Origin: Microbispora siamensis
GTDB taxonomy: Bacteria; Actinomycetota; Actinomycetes; Streptosporangiales; Streptosporangiaceae
Assembly (NCBI RefSeq): GCF_016863095.1
Contig: NZ_BOOF01000010.1
Coordinates: 101,263 to 165,262 of the forward strand
DNA length: 64,000 nt
Reading direction: 5' to 3'
This document shows, piece by piece, positions 45,009 through 54,204 of the stretch. The position numbers and the translations under genes are program-made. The notes beneath the pieces were generated by a model. The model saw only the letters and a list, made by a program, of their open reading frames with translations. It ran no database searches and was not told the origin of the DNA. The first letter of the stretch is position 1, and every line of letters starts with the position of its first letter.

Positions 45009-46574
45009 TTGAGCTCCCCCTCCCGGCGTGCCGTGCTGCGCGGCCTGGCCCTCGCCGCCGCGGCGTCGGCCGTCCCGCTGCCGGCCCTCGCCGCATCACC
45101 CGCTTCCGCCCTCTCCGCCTCTCCCGCCGGGTACGTCCCGCCGCTGCGCCAGATGCGCGGCATGTGGATCGCCTCGGTCGTCAACATCAACTGGCCGTCG
45201 AAGACCGGGCTGACGCCCGAGCAGCAGCAGGCCGAGTTCACCGCCTGGCTCGACCTTGCCGTCGCTCGCCGGCTCAACTCCGTGTTCGTGCAGATCAGGC
45301 CGACCGCCGACGCCTTCTGGCCGTCGCCGTACGAGCCGTGGTCGCAGTATCTGACCGGGGTCCAGGGGCAGGACCCGGGCTACGACCCGCTGGGCTTCGC
45401 CGTCGAGGCGGCCCACCGGAGGGGCCTGGCGTTCCACGCCTGGTTCAACCCGTATCGCGTGTCCATGCAGGCGGACCCGGCCAAGCTGCACCCCGACCAC
45501 CCGGGCCGCAAACACCCCGAGTGGATCGTCTCGTACGGCGGGAAGCTCTACTACAACCCCGGCATCCCCGAGGTGCGGGCGTTCGTGCAGGACGCGATGA
45601 TGGACGCCGTCACCCGCTACGACATCGACGGCGTGCACTTCGACGACTACTTCTACCCGGTCAACACCACGGCGTTCGACGACAGCGCCGCCTACGCGGC
45701 GTACGGCGCGGGCTTCCCCGACCTGGCCTCCTGGCGGCGCAACAACGTCGACCTGCTGGTGCAGGAGATGCAGCGGCGTGTGCGGCAGGCCAAGCCCGAG
45801 GTGATCTGGGGCATCGGCCCTTCGGGCATCTGGCGCAACAAGGCCACCGACCCTCTCGGCTCCGACACCAGCGGCGGCCAGTCGTACGACAACCTGCACG
45901 CCGACACCCGCGGCTGGGTGAAGAAGGGCTGGCTCGACTACGTCGCGCCGCAGCTCTACTGGTACATCGGCCAGTCGAACGCCGACTACGCCAAGCTCGT
46001 CCCCTGGTGGTCCGACGTGGCCGCGGGCACCGGCGTCCAGCTGTGGATCGGCCAGGCGGCGTACAAGGCGGGGGCGGCGGGGCAGCCCGCCGAGTGGTCC
46101 CAGCCGGACGAGCTGTCCCGGCACCTCACGCTCAACCGCGACCACCCGGAGGTCGGCGGGGACATCTGGTACAACGCGGCCGACGTCCGCGACGACCGGC
46201 TCGGGTCGATCGGTGCGGTCGTGAACGGGCACTACACGCGTCCGGCGCTCGCGCCGCTGCTGCCCAGGCTCGCGGGCGGCGAGCCGCCGCGTCGTCCCGT
46301 GCTCGCCTCGGCGCGCCGCGTGAGCGGGGGCGTGGAGTTGCACGTCGAGGCCACCGGACCCCGCGCCCCGTTCCAGTTCGCCGTCTACCGGTTCGACCGG
46401 CCCGCCCGCCGGCAGGACTTCGGCGACGCGGCGCACCTGGTCGCGGTCGTCCCTGCGGGCAGGCACGTCCGCTGGGTGGACCCGGACGGCGCGCCCGGCC
46501 ACCGCTACCACGTCACGGCCGTCGACCGGGCGTCCCGGCAGAGCGAGCCGAGCCACGAACGCAGGGTCCACTGA
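45009..46574 (+). CDS. Tat-exported GHL10-type glycosyl hydrolase (DigH/YngK-like)
   Basis: A 521-residue exported protein. The signal has a twin-arginine motif (SRRAVLRGLALAAAASAV). The catalytic barrel (about 45-380) follows the family 10-like pattern: MRGMWIASVVNINWPSK, VFVQIRPTADAFWPS, FHAWFNPYRV, DGVHFDDYFYP, WGIGPSGIWRN, and WLDYVAPQLYW. A beta-sandwich-like domain (about 420-515) ends it. E. coli DigH (YddW) of this group cuts denuded peptidoglycan. Position next to murR and murQ fits a role in wall turnover. TTG 45009 is chosen: GGAGG lies five bases upstream and gives a proper Tat signal. Confidence 0.85.
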   Translation: MSSPSRRAVLRGLALAAAASAVPLPALAASPASALSASPAGYVPPLRQMRGMWIASVVNINWPSKTGLTPEQQQAEFTAWLDLAVARRLNSVFVQIRPTADAFWPSPYEPWSQYLTGVQGQDPGYDPLGFAVEAAHRRGLAFHAWFNPYRVSMQADPAKLHPDHPGRKHPEWIVSYGGKLYYNPGIPEVRAFVQDAMMDAVTRYDIDGVHFDDYFYPVNTTAFDDSAAYAAYGAGFPDLASWRRNNVDLLVQEMQRRVRQAKPEVIWGIGPSGIWRNKATDPLGSDTSGGQSYDNLHADTRGWVKKGWLDYVAPQLYWYIGQSNADYAKLVPWWSDVAAGTGVQLWIGQAAYKAGAAGQPAEWSQPDELSRHLTLNRDHPEVGGDIWYNAADVRDDRLGSIGAVVNGHYTRPALAPLLPRLAGGEPPRRPVLASARRVSGGVELHVEATGPRAPFQFAVYRFDRPARRQDFGDAAHLVAVVPAGRHVRWVDPDGAPGHRYHVTAVDRASRQSEPSHERRVH

Positions 46575-46590
46575 AGGCAGGGTCCACTGA
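46561..46590 (+). repeat. Duplicated stop-codon segment
   Basis: GCAGGGTCCACTGA occurs at 46561-46574, where it ends the hydrolase gene, and again at 46577-46590. The 16-base period suggests a recent tandem duplication that left a second copy of the stop in the 3' flank. Confidence 0.85.
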
Positions 46591-46612
46591 GAGCAGGACC
46601 GAGTGGTCCTCC

Positions 46613-46655
46613 GGCCGGAGCGGGACGCCGTAGCGCACCGGCGTCCCGCCCGGCC
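46613..46655. terminator. Hairpin terminator between convergent genes
   Basis: GCGGGACGCCG (46620-46630) pairs with CGGCGTCCCGC (46639-46649), 11 bp with an 8-base loop, extended by GGCCGG/CCGGCC with a bulge. Lies between the hydrolase and the CMD-family genes. Confidence 0.75.
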
Positions 46656-46723
46656 GTTCCCCTCTGCCGGTCCGCCCTGCAGGTCCGCACGGTCAGGCGG
46701 TGCGGGCCGTCATAGAGGGGCCG

Positions 46724-47443
46724 TCAGTGGGCGCGGGTGAGCTCGGCGAGGTGGGCGTTGAGCGCCTTCCACGCCTGCCATGCCCGCGTCGCCCCGAACT
46801 GCGCGTTGAAGCGCAGCACGGCCCGCACGTCCTCGGGTGACGCGCCGGCCCCGAGGGCGCGGCCCACGTGGATGCGGAACGTCTCGTCCAGCGTCTGGTA
46901 GTGCACGTCGATGCTCATCGTCATGAACGCCCGCTCGCGGACGCTCAACGTGCCCGGCCCCTGGACGCCCCGCATCCGTGACTGAAGGTCGAAGTACTCC
47001 AGGAAGTACGGGTCGAGCTCGGTCAGCTCGGCCCGCACCGGCTCGGGCAGCGGGGTCGGCGCCGCGCCGGGACCGGTCTCCAGCAGTTCGCCGGGCAGCG
47101 GTTCGGCGTCCGGGCGGGGCAGCCCGGCCGCGGCCTCGATCTCGGCGAGCCGCTCCAGCGCGGCCAGCGCGGCGACGTACCCGCTGTCGTAGGAGATCAG
47201 GCGCAGCAGCGCCCGCATGTCCGCGGTGGAGACGCCGCGCCGCAGGCCCGCGCGGACGTGCATCTCGAACGGGAACCCGAGGGCCGGCTGGCAGACGTCC
47301 GCCACCAGGGCCAGGAACACCTTCTCGCGGTCGGTCAGCTCGGGCACCGCCCAGCAGTGCCCGACGCTGGCGGCCGCCATCTGAGCGAACACCGGGTCCA
47401 TCTCGTTGATCGTGTCGAAGTCCGTCGAAGCGTGGACGGTCAC
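46724..47443 (-). CDS. Tandem carboxymuconolactone decarboxylase (CMD)-like protein
   Basis: A 239-residue helical protein with two CMD/AhpD-like halves: about 30-110 (LTDREKVFLALVADVCQPALGFPFEMHVRAGLRRG) and about 150-235 (LSVRERAFMTMSIDVHYQTLDETFRIHVGRALGAG). The paired pattern with EMHVRAGLRRG and RIHVGRALGAG shows an internal duplication. No CxxC peroxidase pair is present. GTG 47443 has GGAG eight bases upstream. It faces a TetR gene across a palindrome, so it is probably that regulator's target. Substrate unknown. Confidence 0.78.
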   Translation of the reverse strand: MTVHASTDFDTINEMDPVFAQMAAASVGHCWAVPELTDREKVFLALVADVCQPALGFPFEMHVRAGLRRGVSTADMRALLRLISYDSGYVAALAALERLAEIEAAAGLPRPDAEPLPGELLETGPGAAPTPLPEPVRAELTELDPYFLEYFDLQSRMRGVQGPGTLSVRERAFMTMSIDVHYQTLDETFRIHVGRALGAGASPEDVRAVLRFNAQFGATRAWQAWKALNAHLAELTRAH

Positions 47444-47464
47444 AGGAGTCGCTCCTTTGGTGAA

Positions 47465-47484
47465 CGGTTGTAGCGCTACGACTG
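47465..47484. promoter_or_regulatory. Candidate TetR operator
   Basis: GTAGCGCTAC (47470-47479) is a perfect palindrome, extended to 20 bases with two mismatched pairs. A further half-site TGTAGCG follows at 47483. It is in the 76-base spacer between the CMD-like gene and the TetR gene. Confidence 0.55.
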
Positions 47485-47519
47485 TAGCGTTAAAGGTGTC
47501 CTCGTACAATGGGCTGGTC

Positions 47520-48149
47520 ATGGAAGCCACCACACCCCCGACTCCCGCCGCCCGCCGCCGTCCGAACGCGCGGGGGCAGGGCGAGCGGCTGCGCGAGGAG
47601 ATCGTCGCGGCGGCCATGCGCATGCTCGACGACCTCGCCGACGACGAGGCGCTGTCGCTGCGGGCCGTGGCCCGCGAGGTGTCGATCGCGGCCACCTCGG
47701 TCTACCTGCACTTCCCCGACCGCGACGCGCTCGTGCTCGCGGTGCTGCGGCGCTGTCACGAGGAACTGGTGCGGGCCGGCGACGAGGCCGACGCGGCGCA
47801 CGAAGACCCGGGAGCCCGCCTGCGGGCCCGGATCCTCGCGCAGGCCGCCTGGGCGCACGAGCATCCGGGCCTCTACAAGGTGCTGCACGAGAGCGCGGTC
47901 CACCGCAGGCTCGGCATGCCGTTCAAGGAGGTGCTGGTCGCCAGGACCACGGAGGCGGTCCAGCGCTGCATGGACGCCGGGGTCGCCCCGCGCGACGACG
48001 CGGCGACGGTCGCGATCGACCTGCGCACGGCGGTGAACGGCATGCTGTCGCAGCGGATCAACGAGCCCGACCTGCACTGGCCACCCGCCGAGGAGCAGAT
48101 CGACCGTTTCCTCACCAAGCTCGTCGGCCTCCCGCCGAGAGCCGGCTGA
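47520..48149 (+). CDS. TetR-family regulator
   Basis: A 209-residue TetR protein: HTH at about 25-75 ([27 protein letters not shown]) after a basic Pro/Arg N-terminus, and a C-terminal domain of the WHG/TetR_C type. It is divergent from the CMD-like gene with a palindrome in the spacer. anmK begins 20 bases after it, so anmK may be transcribed with this regulator, separate from the main importer-murQ operon. Confidence 0.88.
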   Translation: MEATTPPTPAARRRPNARGQGERLREEIVAAAMRMLDDLADDEALSLRAVAREVSIAATSVYLHFPDRDALVLAVLRRCHEELVRAGDEADAAHEDPGARLRARILAQAAWAHEHPGLYKVLHESAVHRRLGMPFKEVLVARTTEAVQRCMDAGVAPRDDAATVAIDLRTAVNGMLSQRINEPDLHWPPAEEQIDRFLTKLVGLPPRAG

Positions 48150-48169
48150 AAGATCCTTGCGAGGCAGGC

Positions 48170-49345
48170 GTGCGCGTACTCGGGCTGATCTCGGGAACCT
48201 CCCACGACGGGATCGACTGCGCGCTCGTCCGCTGGTCGCGGGACGGCGACCTGCTCACCGGGGTCGTGGAGCACACCGGCACGGTGCCGTACCCGCCCGG
48301 CCTGCGGGCCGCGATCGTCGCCGCGCTGCCGCCGAACCCCGCGGACATGGGCGAGGTCTGCCGTCTCGACACGCTCGTGGGCCGGGCGTTCGCCGAGGCG
48401 GCGGCGACCTGCCCCGCCGCCGACCTCGTCTGCTCACACGGGCAGACGATGTACCACTGGGTGGAGGACGGGCGCGTGCGCGGGACGCTCCAACTCGGCC
48501 AGCCCGCCTGGATCGCCGAACGGCTCGGCGTGCCGGTCGTGTCGGACCTGCGGGTGCGGGACGTGGCCGCAGGCGGGCAGGGCGCGCCGCTCGTGTCCGC
48601 CTTCGACCTGCCGCTGCTGTCCGGGCTGCCCGCCTCGGCGGGGCGGGCCGGCGCGCTCAACCTCGGCGGCATCGCGAACCTCACCGTGTGCGAGCCCCCG
48701 CTCGCGTACGACATCGGCCCAGCCTCGGCGCTCATGGACGCGGCCGTACGCGCCGCCACCGGCATGCCGTACGACGAGGACGGCAGGCTGGCCGCGTCGG
48801 GGAAGGTCCACGAGGGACTGCTGGCCGAGTTGCTGGCCGAGCCGTACTATCACCTGCCGCCGCCGAAGACGACGGGCAAGGAACTGTTCCACGCGGGCTA
48901 TCTGGACCGGGTCGCTGGGCCGTACGCGCTGGGCCTGCCGGACCTGGTGGCGACGCTCACGGCGCTCACCGCCGAGACGGTCGCGGCGGAGATCCGGCGG
49001 CACGGGCTCGGCACGGTCGTCGTCTCCGGCGGCGGTGTGCGCAACCCGGCTCTGATGCGCGCGCTGCGTGAGCGGGCCGAAGGCGTGCGGCTGCTGCCGA
49101 GCGACGACCTCGGCGTGCCCTCGGACGCCAAGGAAGCGGTCGCGTTCTCCTATCTCGGCTGGCTGACCGCGCACGGCCTGCCCGGCACGGTGCCGGCCTG
49201 CACCGGCGCGGCCGGATCGCGGGTGCTCGGCACGATCACCCCGGGCCGCGGGCCGCTGCGGCTGCCGGAACCGCTGGACCTGCCGCCCCGGAGCATCCGG
49301 ATGGAAGGGCGAGGGGCGGCGCGCCGCACCTCGCCCTTATCCTGA
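48170..49345 (+). CDS. anmK: Anhydro-N-acetylmuramic acid kinase
   Basis: A 391-residue AnmK, which opens the 1,6-anhydro ring of anhydroMurNAc and phosphorylates it with ATP to MurNAc-6-phosphate, the substrate of MurQ. Family segments: [16 protein letters not shown] at the N-terminus, [11 protein letters not shown] with the catalytic Asp region near it, [13 protein letters not shown], and [13 protein letters not shown]. The last 30 residues are an Arg/Pro-rich tail. The GTG start follows GCGAGGCAGG. Its presence near murQ and murR completes the recycling route. A lytic transglycosylase product is the presumed source of the anhydro sugar. Confidence 0.95.
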   Translation: MRVLGLISGTSHDGIDCALVRWSRDGDLLTGVVEHTGTVPYPPGLRAAIVAALPPNPADMGEVCRLDTLVGRAFAEAAATCPAADLVCSHGQTMYHWVEDGRVRGTLQLGQPAWIAERLGVPVVSDLRVRDVAAGGQGAPLVSAFDLPLLSGLPASAGRAGALNLGGIANLTVCEPPLAYDIGPASALMDAAVRAATGMPYDEDGRLAASGKVHEGLLAELLAEPYYHLPPPKTTGKELFHAGYLDRVAGPYALGLPDLVATLTALTAETVAAEIRRHGLGTVVVSGGGVRNPALMRALRERAEGVRLLPSDDLGVPSDAKEAVAFSYLGWLTAHGLPGTVPACTGAAGSRVLGTITPGRGPLRLPEPLDLPPRSIRMEGRGAARRTSPLS

Positions 49346-49359
49346 TGGCCTTCACCGGC

Positions 49360-50331
49360 TCAGCGCGCGGCGCGCAGCGCCGCGATGAACCACTCGTAGG
49401 AGGGCACCCCGGACGGGAACGGGGGCGTGCCGTTGAGCACGCCGAGCAGTTGCCAGTAGCGCTCCACCCTGCGGTCGGTGAACCGCTCCAGCATGTCGGC
49501 GAGCCGTGCGCGTTCGGCGGCGGGCACATCCGGACCCACCAGCCGGTCCACGATCCGCTCGCCCTCCGCCGACTCCGGGGCGATCCCCTGGTCCAAGGCC
49601 CGCCCGGCCTCGTCCAGGACCGCCTGCGAGTCGTACGGCACCGGCGTCACGGGCTCGGCGGGGCCGAGCGCCATCCCGCGCACCCGCTCCCGGAAGGCCG
49701 GGTCGGAGACCAGTTCGGCGAGCTCGATCCAGGCCTCCACCTGCTCGGTGGTGGGTTCGTCCGGCAGCGCTTCGGGCAGGCGGCGCATGCTCTGGGCGAT
49801 TCCGGCGCCGGGCGCGTCGGGGTCGGTGCCCGCGAACACCTCGTCGACGAAGTCGTCGATGATGCGCTGCCGTTCCCGTGCCGACAGCTGAGCCAGTTCG
49901 TGCATGAGTCTCATCTCCTCGATGGTGCCGTCGCGTTCCGCGATCGACCGCATGACGGCGCGCCGCGCCCGGAGGACGGCGATCTCCGCGTCCAGCGCGG
50001 CGACGTGTGCCCTGGCGACCTCCGCGAGACCGACGCGCCTGGTAACGACCCGCTCCACGGTGGCGAGGTCGAGCCCCAGGTCGCGCAGCGTACGCACGAG
50101 GTGCAGCCGGGCCACAGCCGCGGCGTCGTACAACCGGTAACCGCTCGCCGACCGCCCTGCCGGTTGGACGATCCCGATGTCGGACCAGAACCGGATCGTG
50201 CGGGCCGGCACGCCGGTCAGCCGCGCGAGCCGCCCGATCGTGAGCGGTCCGAGATCGTCCCCCTCGCCGGTGTCCCGGGAGGCGTCGGCCGAATCCGTGC
50301 GGCGCGGCTCCGTGTGGTCGTTCACATGCAC
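49360..50331 (-). CDS. MerR-family regulator with long C-terminal helical domain
   Basis: A 323-residue MerR-type protein. The winged HTH starts unusually late, at about 31-100 (IGRLARLTGVPARTIRFWSDIGIVQPAGRSASGYRLYD), after an acidic 28-residue leader. A helical dimer segment (AHVAALDAEIAVLRARRAVM) and a C-terminal helical domain of about 150 residues follow, with no metal-binding cysteines. It stands divergent from a second MerR gene; the palindrome at 50341 lies ten bases before its start. Confidence 0.82.
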   Translation of the reverse strand: MHVNDHTEPRRTDSADASRDTGEGDDLGPLTIGRLARLTGVPARTIRFWSDIGIVQPAGRSASGYRLYDAAAVARLHLVRTLRDLGLDLATVERVVTRRVGLAEVARAHVAALDAEIAVLRARRAVMRSIAERDGTIEEMRLMHELAQLSARERQRIIDDFVDEVFAGTDPDAPGAGIAQSMRRLPEALPDEPTTEQVEAWIELAELVSDPAFRERVRGMALGPAEPVTPVPYDSQAVLDEAGRALDQGIAPESAEGERIVDRLVGPDVPAAERARLADMLERFTDRRVERYWQLLGVLNGTPPFPSGVPSYEWFIAALRAAR

Positions 50332-50340
50332 AGCCTCGAC

Positions 50341-50357
50341 CTTCCAGTCACTGGAAG
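50341..50357. promoter_or_regulatory. MerR-type operator between two merR genes
   Basis: CTTCCAGTCACTGGAAG has perfect 8-base arms around one base. On the reverse strand it is preceded by TTGAGC, which would be a -35 box with the long spacer typical of MerR promoters; TCGACC is placed similarly on the forward strand. Confidence 0.6.
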
Positions 50358-50464
50358 CTCAACTACTTTTTCGAGACGGCCGCCATGGCCGCTGTCCCGC
50401 CGCCTCCGGCCGGAGACGCGGCGCTTGACCCTGACACCGCGTGAGGCATTGGAATCGCCACACC

Positions 50465-51283
50465 ATGTTCACCATCGGAGACTTCGCCAGGCACGGCCGC
50501 GTGTCGGTCCGCATGCTGCGCCACTACGACGCGATCGGGCTGCTCCGCCCGGCCCACGTCGATCCCGCGAGCGGCTACCGCTTCTACGAGGCAGGCCAGC
50601 TCGCCCGTCTCAACAGGATCACCGCGCTCAAGGCCCTTGGCTTCACCCTCAGGCAGGTACGGGAGGTCCTGGACGAGCAGGTGAGCGCCGAGGAGCTGCG
50701 CGGGATGCTGCGGCTGCGGCAGGCGGAGCTGGAGGCGGCGATGGCCGCCGCGGCGGCCCGGCTGGCCCAGGTCGAGGCGAGGCTCCGGACGATCGAGAGT
50801 GAGGGACACATGAACACCGACGACGTGGTGGTCAAGCGCATCCCCGCCGTCCGGGTGGCGGAACTCAGCGGCGTGGCGCGCAGCTACGAGCCGGAGGACA
50901 TCGGCCCGGTCGTCGGCCCGCTGTTCGACGAACTGTGCCGCAGGCTGGACGAGGCCGGGGTGACCCCGGTGGGGCCGGGGATCGCCTACTACGAGGACGA
51001 CCCCGGCGGCGACGGGATCCTCGCGCACGTGGCGATGCCGGTCGCGGTCGCGCCCGGGGACGGTCACGACTTCGCGATCGTGGACCTGCCCGCGATCGAG
51101 CGGGCGGCCACGATCGTGCATCGCGGCCCGATGGACGACGTCCTCCCGACCACCCAGACGCTGGCCCGGTGGATCGCCGACGGCGGTCACCGCTCCGCCG
51201 GGTACGCCAGGGAGCTCTACCTGGAGGCCGGGGAGGATCCCGCCCGATGGGTCACCGAGCTCCAGGAGCCGCTCGCCGGCTAG
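50465..51283 (+). CDS. MerR-family regulator with GyrI-like effector domain
   Basis: A 272-residue protein: MerR HTH at 1-70 (FTIGDFARHGRVSVRMLRHYDAIGLLRPAHVDPASGYRFYE), a coiled-coil linker to about 118, and a GyrI-like/BmrR-type ligand domain from about 125 (VVVKRIPAVRVAEL). BmrR-like proteins bind lipophilic cationic drugs and activate efflux genes. The DHA2 efflux gene is downstream in the opposite direction, so a link is possible. ATG 50465 begins the family signature; the frame extends eight residues upstream. Confidence 0.88.
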   Translation: MFTIGDFARHGRVSVRMLRHYDAIGLLRPAHVDPASGYRFYEAGQLARLNRITALKALGFTLRQVREVLDEQVSAEELRGMLRLRQAELEAAMAAAAARLAQVEARLRTIESEGHMNTDDVVVKRIPAVRVAELSGVARSYEPEDIGPVVGPLFDELCRRLDEAGVTPVGPGIAYYEDDPGGDGILAHVAMPVAVAPGDGHDFAIVDLPAIERAATIVHRGPMDDVLPTTQTLARWIADGGHRSAGYARELYLEAGEDPARWVTELQEPLAG

Positions 51284-51333
51284 AGCGAGGTACGAGGCCG
51301 AGATCCGCGGTGCGTTCTGGTAGACGGCTGGGC

Positions 51334-52806
51334 TCACGCCGCCTCTTCCTGTGCGGCCACTCGGCTGCACGCGGTCTCGTCGTCGTGCACCGGCTTCGCG
51401 GCCGGTGACCCGCCCGTCGGCTTGCCGGCGGGGAGGGCGACGGCGGGGATGACCGCGGCGATCGCGATGCCGATCGCCCACCAGAACGCGCCGTGGAAGG
51501 CACCCGTGGCGCCGTGGCCGAGGAGCGACTGCAGGGCGACGGCGACGATCGCGGTGCCGAACGAGGCTCCCACCTGCTGGGCGATGCGGGTGCTCATGGT
51601 GGCGTGCGGGATGCCCGCCGGTCGGACGTCCTGGTAGGCGACGGACATCGGCGGGATCAGCACCGCCCCGACCCCCAGGCCGCGAACCAGCAGCACGGCT
51701 CCCAGCCACCACAGGCTCGTACCCGGCCCGGCGAGTGCGAACGGGACGGTGGCGACGGCGGCGAGCAGGAAGGCGGCGATCGTCACGGCGCGCGCCCCGA
51801 ACCGGTCGACCAGCGTGCCGATCACGAAGCGCGCGGCGAGCGCGCCCACACCCTGCGGGATCATCAGCAGCCCGGCGTCCAGCACGCTGTCGCCCCGCGA
51901 CTGCTGGTAGTACAGCGGCAGCAGGAACATGCCCGCGTACATCGCCGCGCCGGCGGTGAACAGGACCGCGGAGGCACTGCCGAGCGAGCGCACGCGCAGC
52001 AGCCGGACGTCGACGATCGGCTCGCGCTCGCCGGGCCGCGACGCCCAGGCGATGAACGCGGCCAGCAGGACGACCCCGGCCGACAGCGGCACCAGCACCC
52101 CGGCGCGGCCGATCCCGCCGTCCTCGGACAGCTCCGAGAGGCCGAGCAGGATCCCCGTCAGCGCCGGCGCGAGCAGCATCAGGCCGATCCACTCCAGGCG
52201 CCCGCGCCCGGCCGAGGAGCCGGGGTGGTCGGCGGGCAGGAACCGCCACGCCAGCAGCAGCCCGGCGGCGATCACGGGCACGTTGATGAGGAACAGCCAG
52301 CGCCAGCTCAGCCAGCTCAGGATCACGCCGCCGATCACCGGGCCGAGGATGGGGCCGAGCGCGATCGGCAGGCTGACGGCCGCCATCAGCCGGCTGCTGA
52401 CACGCCCGCCCGCGGCTCTCACCGCGAGCGTCTGCATCAGCGGGAAGATCAGCCCGGCGCCGAAGCCCTGCAGCACCCGGAAGCCGATCAGCCCGGCGTC
52501 GCTCCAGGCCATCGCGCACAGCGCCGAGGCGAGCACGAACAGCACCAGCGCGGCCATCCAGACCCGCTTGCCGCCCCAGCGGCGCTCCGCCCACCCGGTG
52601 ACCGGGATCGCGACGGCCATCGCCAGCAGGAAGCCGGTGGTGACCCACTGGATCGTGCCGGCGGTCGAGTGCAGCTTCACCGCCAGCGTGTGGATCGCCA
52701 GCGTCACCATCGTCGAGTCGAGGATCGCCGCGATGCCGCCCACGACCAGCGCGATCAGCGCGTTCTTCACCTGCGGCGACAGCTTCGCCTCGGTGGTCTC
52801 CGTCAT
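51334..52806 (-). CDS. DHA2-family multidrug efflux MFS transporter
   Basis: A 490-residue membrane protein of the EmrB/QacA (14-helix) group. Visible are the motif-A-like GWAERRWGGKRVW after helix 2, motif C GPILGPVIGGVI in helix 5, and the family start helix with LDSTMVTLAIHTLA. It exports hydrophobic drugs by proton antiport. The divergent TetR gene and an ATAAGAG/CTCTTAT inverted repeat in the spacer point to control by that regulator. Confidence 0.92.
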   Translation of the reverse strand: MTETTEAKLSPQVKNALIALVVGGIAAILDSTMVTLAIHTLAVKLHSTAGTIQWVTTGFLLAMAVAIPVTGWAERRWGGKRVWMAALVLFVLASALCAMAWSDAGLIGFRVLQGFGAGLIFPLMQTLAVRAAGGRVSSRLMAAVSLPIALGPILGPVIGGVILSWLSWRWLFLINVPVIAAGLLLAWRFLPADHPGSSAGRGRLEWIGLMLLAPALTGILLGLSELSEDGGIGRAGVLVPLSAGVVLLAAFIAWASRPGEREPIVDVRLLRVRSLGSASAVLFTAGAAMYAGMFLLPLYYQQSRGDSVLDAGLLMIPQGVGALAARFVIGTLVDRFGARAVTIAAFLLAAVATVPFALAGPGTSLWWLGAVLLVRGLGVGAVLIPPMSVAYQDVRPAGIPHATMSTRIAQQVGASFGTAIVAVALQSLLGHGATGAFHGAFWWAIGIAIAAVIPAVALPAGKPTGGSPAAKPVHDDETACSRVAAQEEAA

Positions 52807-52820
52807 CGTCTCACCCTCAG

Positions 52821-52844
52821 ATAAGAGTGGAATCCATCTCTTAT
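52821..52844. promoter_or_regulatory. Candidate TetR operator before the efflux gene
   Basis: ATAAGAG (52821-52827) and CTCTTAT (52838-52844) form an inverted repeat with a 10-base spacer, 15 bases before the MFS start. A related CTTAT half-site recurs near 52881, close to the TetR start. Confidence 0.55.
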
Positions 52845-52894
52845 GAAGGTGGAGCGCCTTGCTAGGGAATGCAAACCTTCCTTATAGTGAAGCC

Positions 52895-53521
52895 GTGACC
52901 ACATCCGCCGCCGCGCCCTCCCGCCAGCGCCGACGCGGGCCCGAGCTCGAGGCCGCACTGCTGGACGCGGCCTGGGACGAGCTGGTGGAGGTCGGCTTCG
53001 CGAAACTGACCATGGAGTCCGTCGCCTCTCGCGCCGGCACCGGCATCGCCGTGCTGTACCGCCGCTGGGCCAACAAGGACCAGCTCGTGCTCGCCGCGCT
53101 CGAGCATTACCGGAACAGCCACCCGGTCGACATCCCCGACAACGGCACCCTGCGCGGCGACCTCCTCGCCGCACTGACCGGCATGGGCGAGGCCCGCGCC
53201 GCCTTCTTCGCCATCGCCGCGGCCGCCGCCTTCTCGGGGCTACTGGCCGGCACCGGGCTCACTCCCGCCCAGGTGCGCGACCGGATCATGGGCGACAAAG
53301 CGCTCTCGCGCGTCCGGACCATCTACCGGCGCGCCCATGACCGCGGCGAGATCGACCTGGAACGGATCCCGCCCGCGGTGCTCGCGCTGCCGTTCGACCT
53401 GGTGCGCCACGACCTGCTCATGGACCTCAAACCCCTGAAGCCCGCGCGCATCCGGTCGATCGTCGACGAGCTCTTCCTCCCCCTCGTCCGCGAGCACCAC
53501 AACGGGCCGGGTCCGGCGTAG
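52895..53521 (+). CDS. TetR-family regulator of the efflux gene
   Basis: A 208-residue TetR protein: HTH at about 22-70 (VASRAGTGIAVLYRRWANKDQLVLAAL) and a helical TetR_C domain. GTG 52895 is preferred to the ATG at 52859, which would lie in the operator region. It is divergent from the DHA2 pump, the classic repressor-pump layout. Confidence 0.9.
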   Translation: MTTSAAAPSRQRRRGPELEAALLDAAWDELVEVGFAKLTMESVASRAGTGIAVLYRRWANKDQLVLAALEHYRNSHPVDIPDNGTLRGDLLAALTGMGEARAAFFAIAAAAAFSGLLAGTGLTPAQVRDRIMGDKALSRVRTIYRRAHDRGEIDLERIPPAVLALPFDLVRHDLLMDLKPLKPARIRSIVDELFLPLVREHHNGPGPA

Positions 53522-53541
53522 AGGCAGGCGCGTACGGCGTC

Positions 53542-54204
53542 TCAGAGCCAGCCGGGTTTGACCAGGCCCGACTCGTAGGCGATCACGACGAGCTGGGCCC
53601 GGTCGCGGGCGTGGAGCTTGCTCATCGTGCGGCTCACGTGGGTCTTGGCCGTCGCCGGGGACATGTAGAGCCTGGCGGCGATCTCGTCGTTCGTCATGCC
53701 GGTGCCCACGAGCGCGAGCACCTCCCGCTCCCGTTCGGTGAGCGGGTCGAGACGGGTCGCGATGCCGGGCTCCTTGGCGCGGGCGACGTACTCGGCGATG
53801 AGCCGGCGCGTCACGCCGGGGGACAGCAGGGCGTCGCCTGAGGCCACCACCCGGACGGCCTGGATCAGCTCGGCCGGCTCGGTGTCCTTGACCAGGAAGC
53901 CGCTCGCGCCGCCGCGCAGGGCCTCGAAGACGTACTCGTCCAACTCGAACGTGGTGAGCATGACGATCTTCACGTCGGCGAGGGCGGGGTCGTCGCCGAT
54001 GCGGCGGGTGGCCGTCAGGCCGTCGGTGCCGGGCATGCGGATGTCCATCAGCACCACGTCGGGGCGCAGGTCCCGGGTGAGCAGGACGGCCTGCTCGCCG
54101 TCGCCGGCCTCGCCCACGACGGTCATGCCCTCCTGCGCGTCGAGCAGGGCCCGGAACCCGGCCCGGACCAGTGCCTGGTCGTCGGTGAGCAGGACGCGTA
54201 TCAA
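53542..54204 (-). CDS. NarL/LuxR-type response regulator
   Basis: A 220-residue response regulator. Receiver domain 1-120 with phosphoacceptor Asp54 (VLMDIRMPG) and Lys near 104 (LVKD); LuxR-type HTH about 150-210 (LTEREREVLALVGTGMTNDEIAARLYMSPATAKTHVSRTMSKL). The start is TTG 54204 with GGAG five bases upstream; it overlaps the kinase stop as TTGA, so the two are coupled. Target genes are not visible here. Confidence 0.9.
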   Translation of the reverse strand: MIRVLLTDDQALVRAGFRALLDAQEGMTVVGEAGDGEQAVLLTRDLRPDVVLMDIRMPGTDGLTATRRIGDDPALADVKIVMLTTFELDEYVFEALRGGASGFLVKDTEPAELIQAVRVVASGDALLSPGVTRRLIAEYVARAKEPGIATRLDPLTEREREVLALVGTGMTNDEIAARLYMSPATAKTHVSRTMSKLHARDRAQLVVIAYESGLVKPGWL

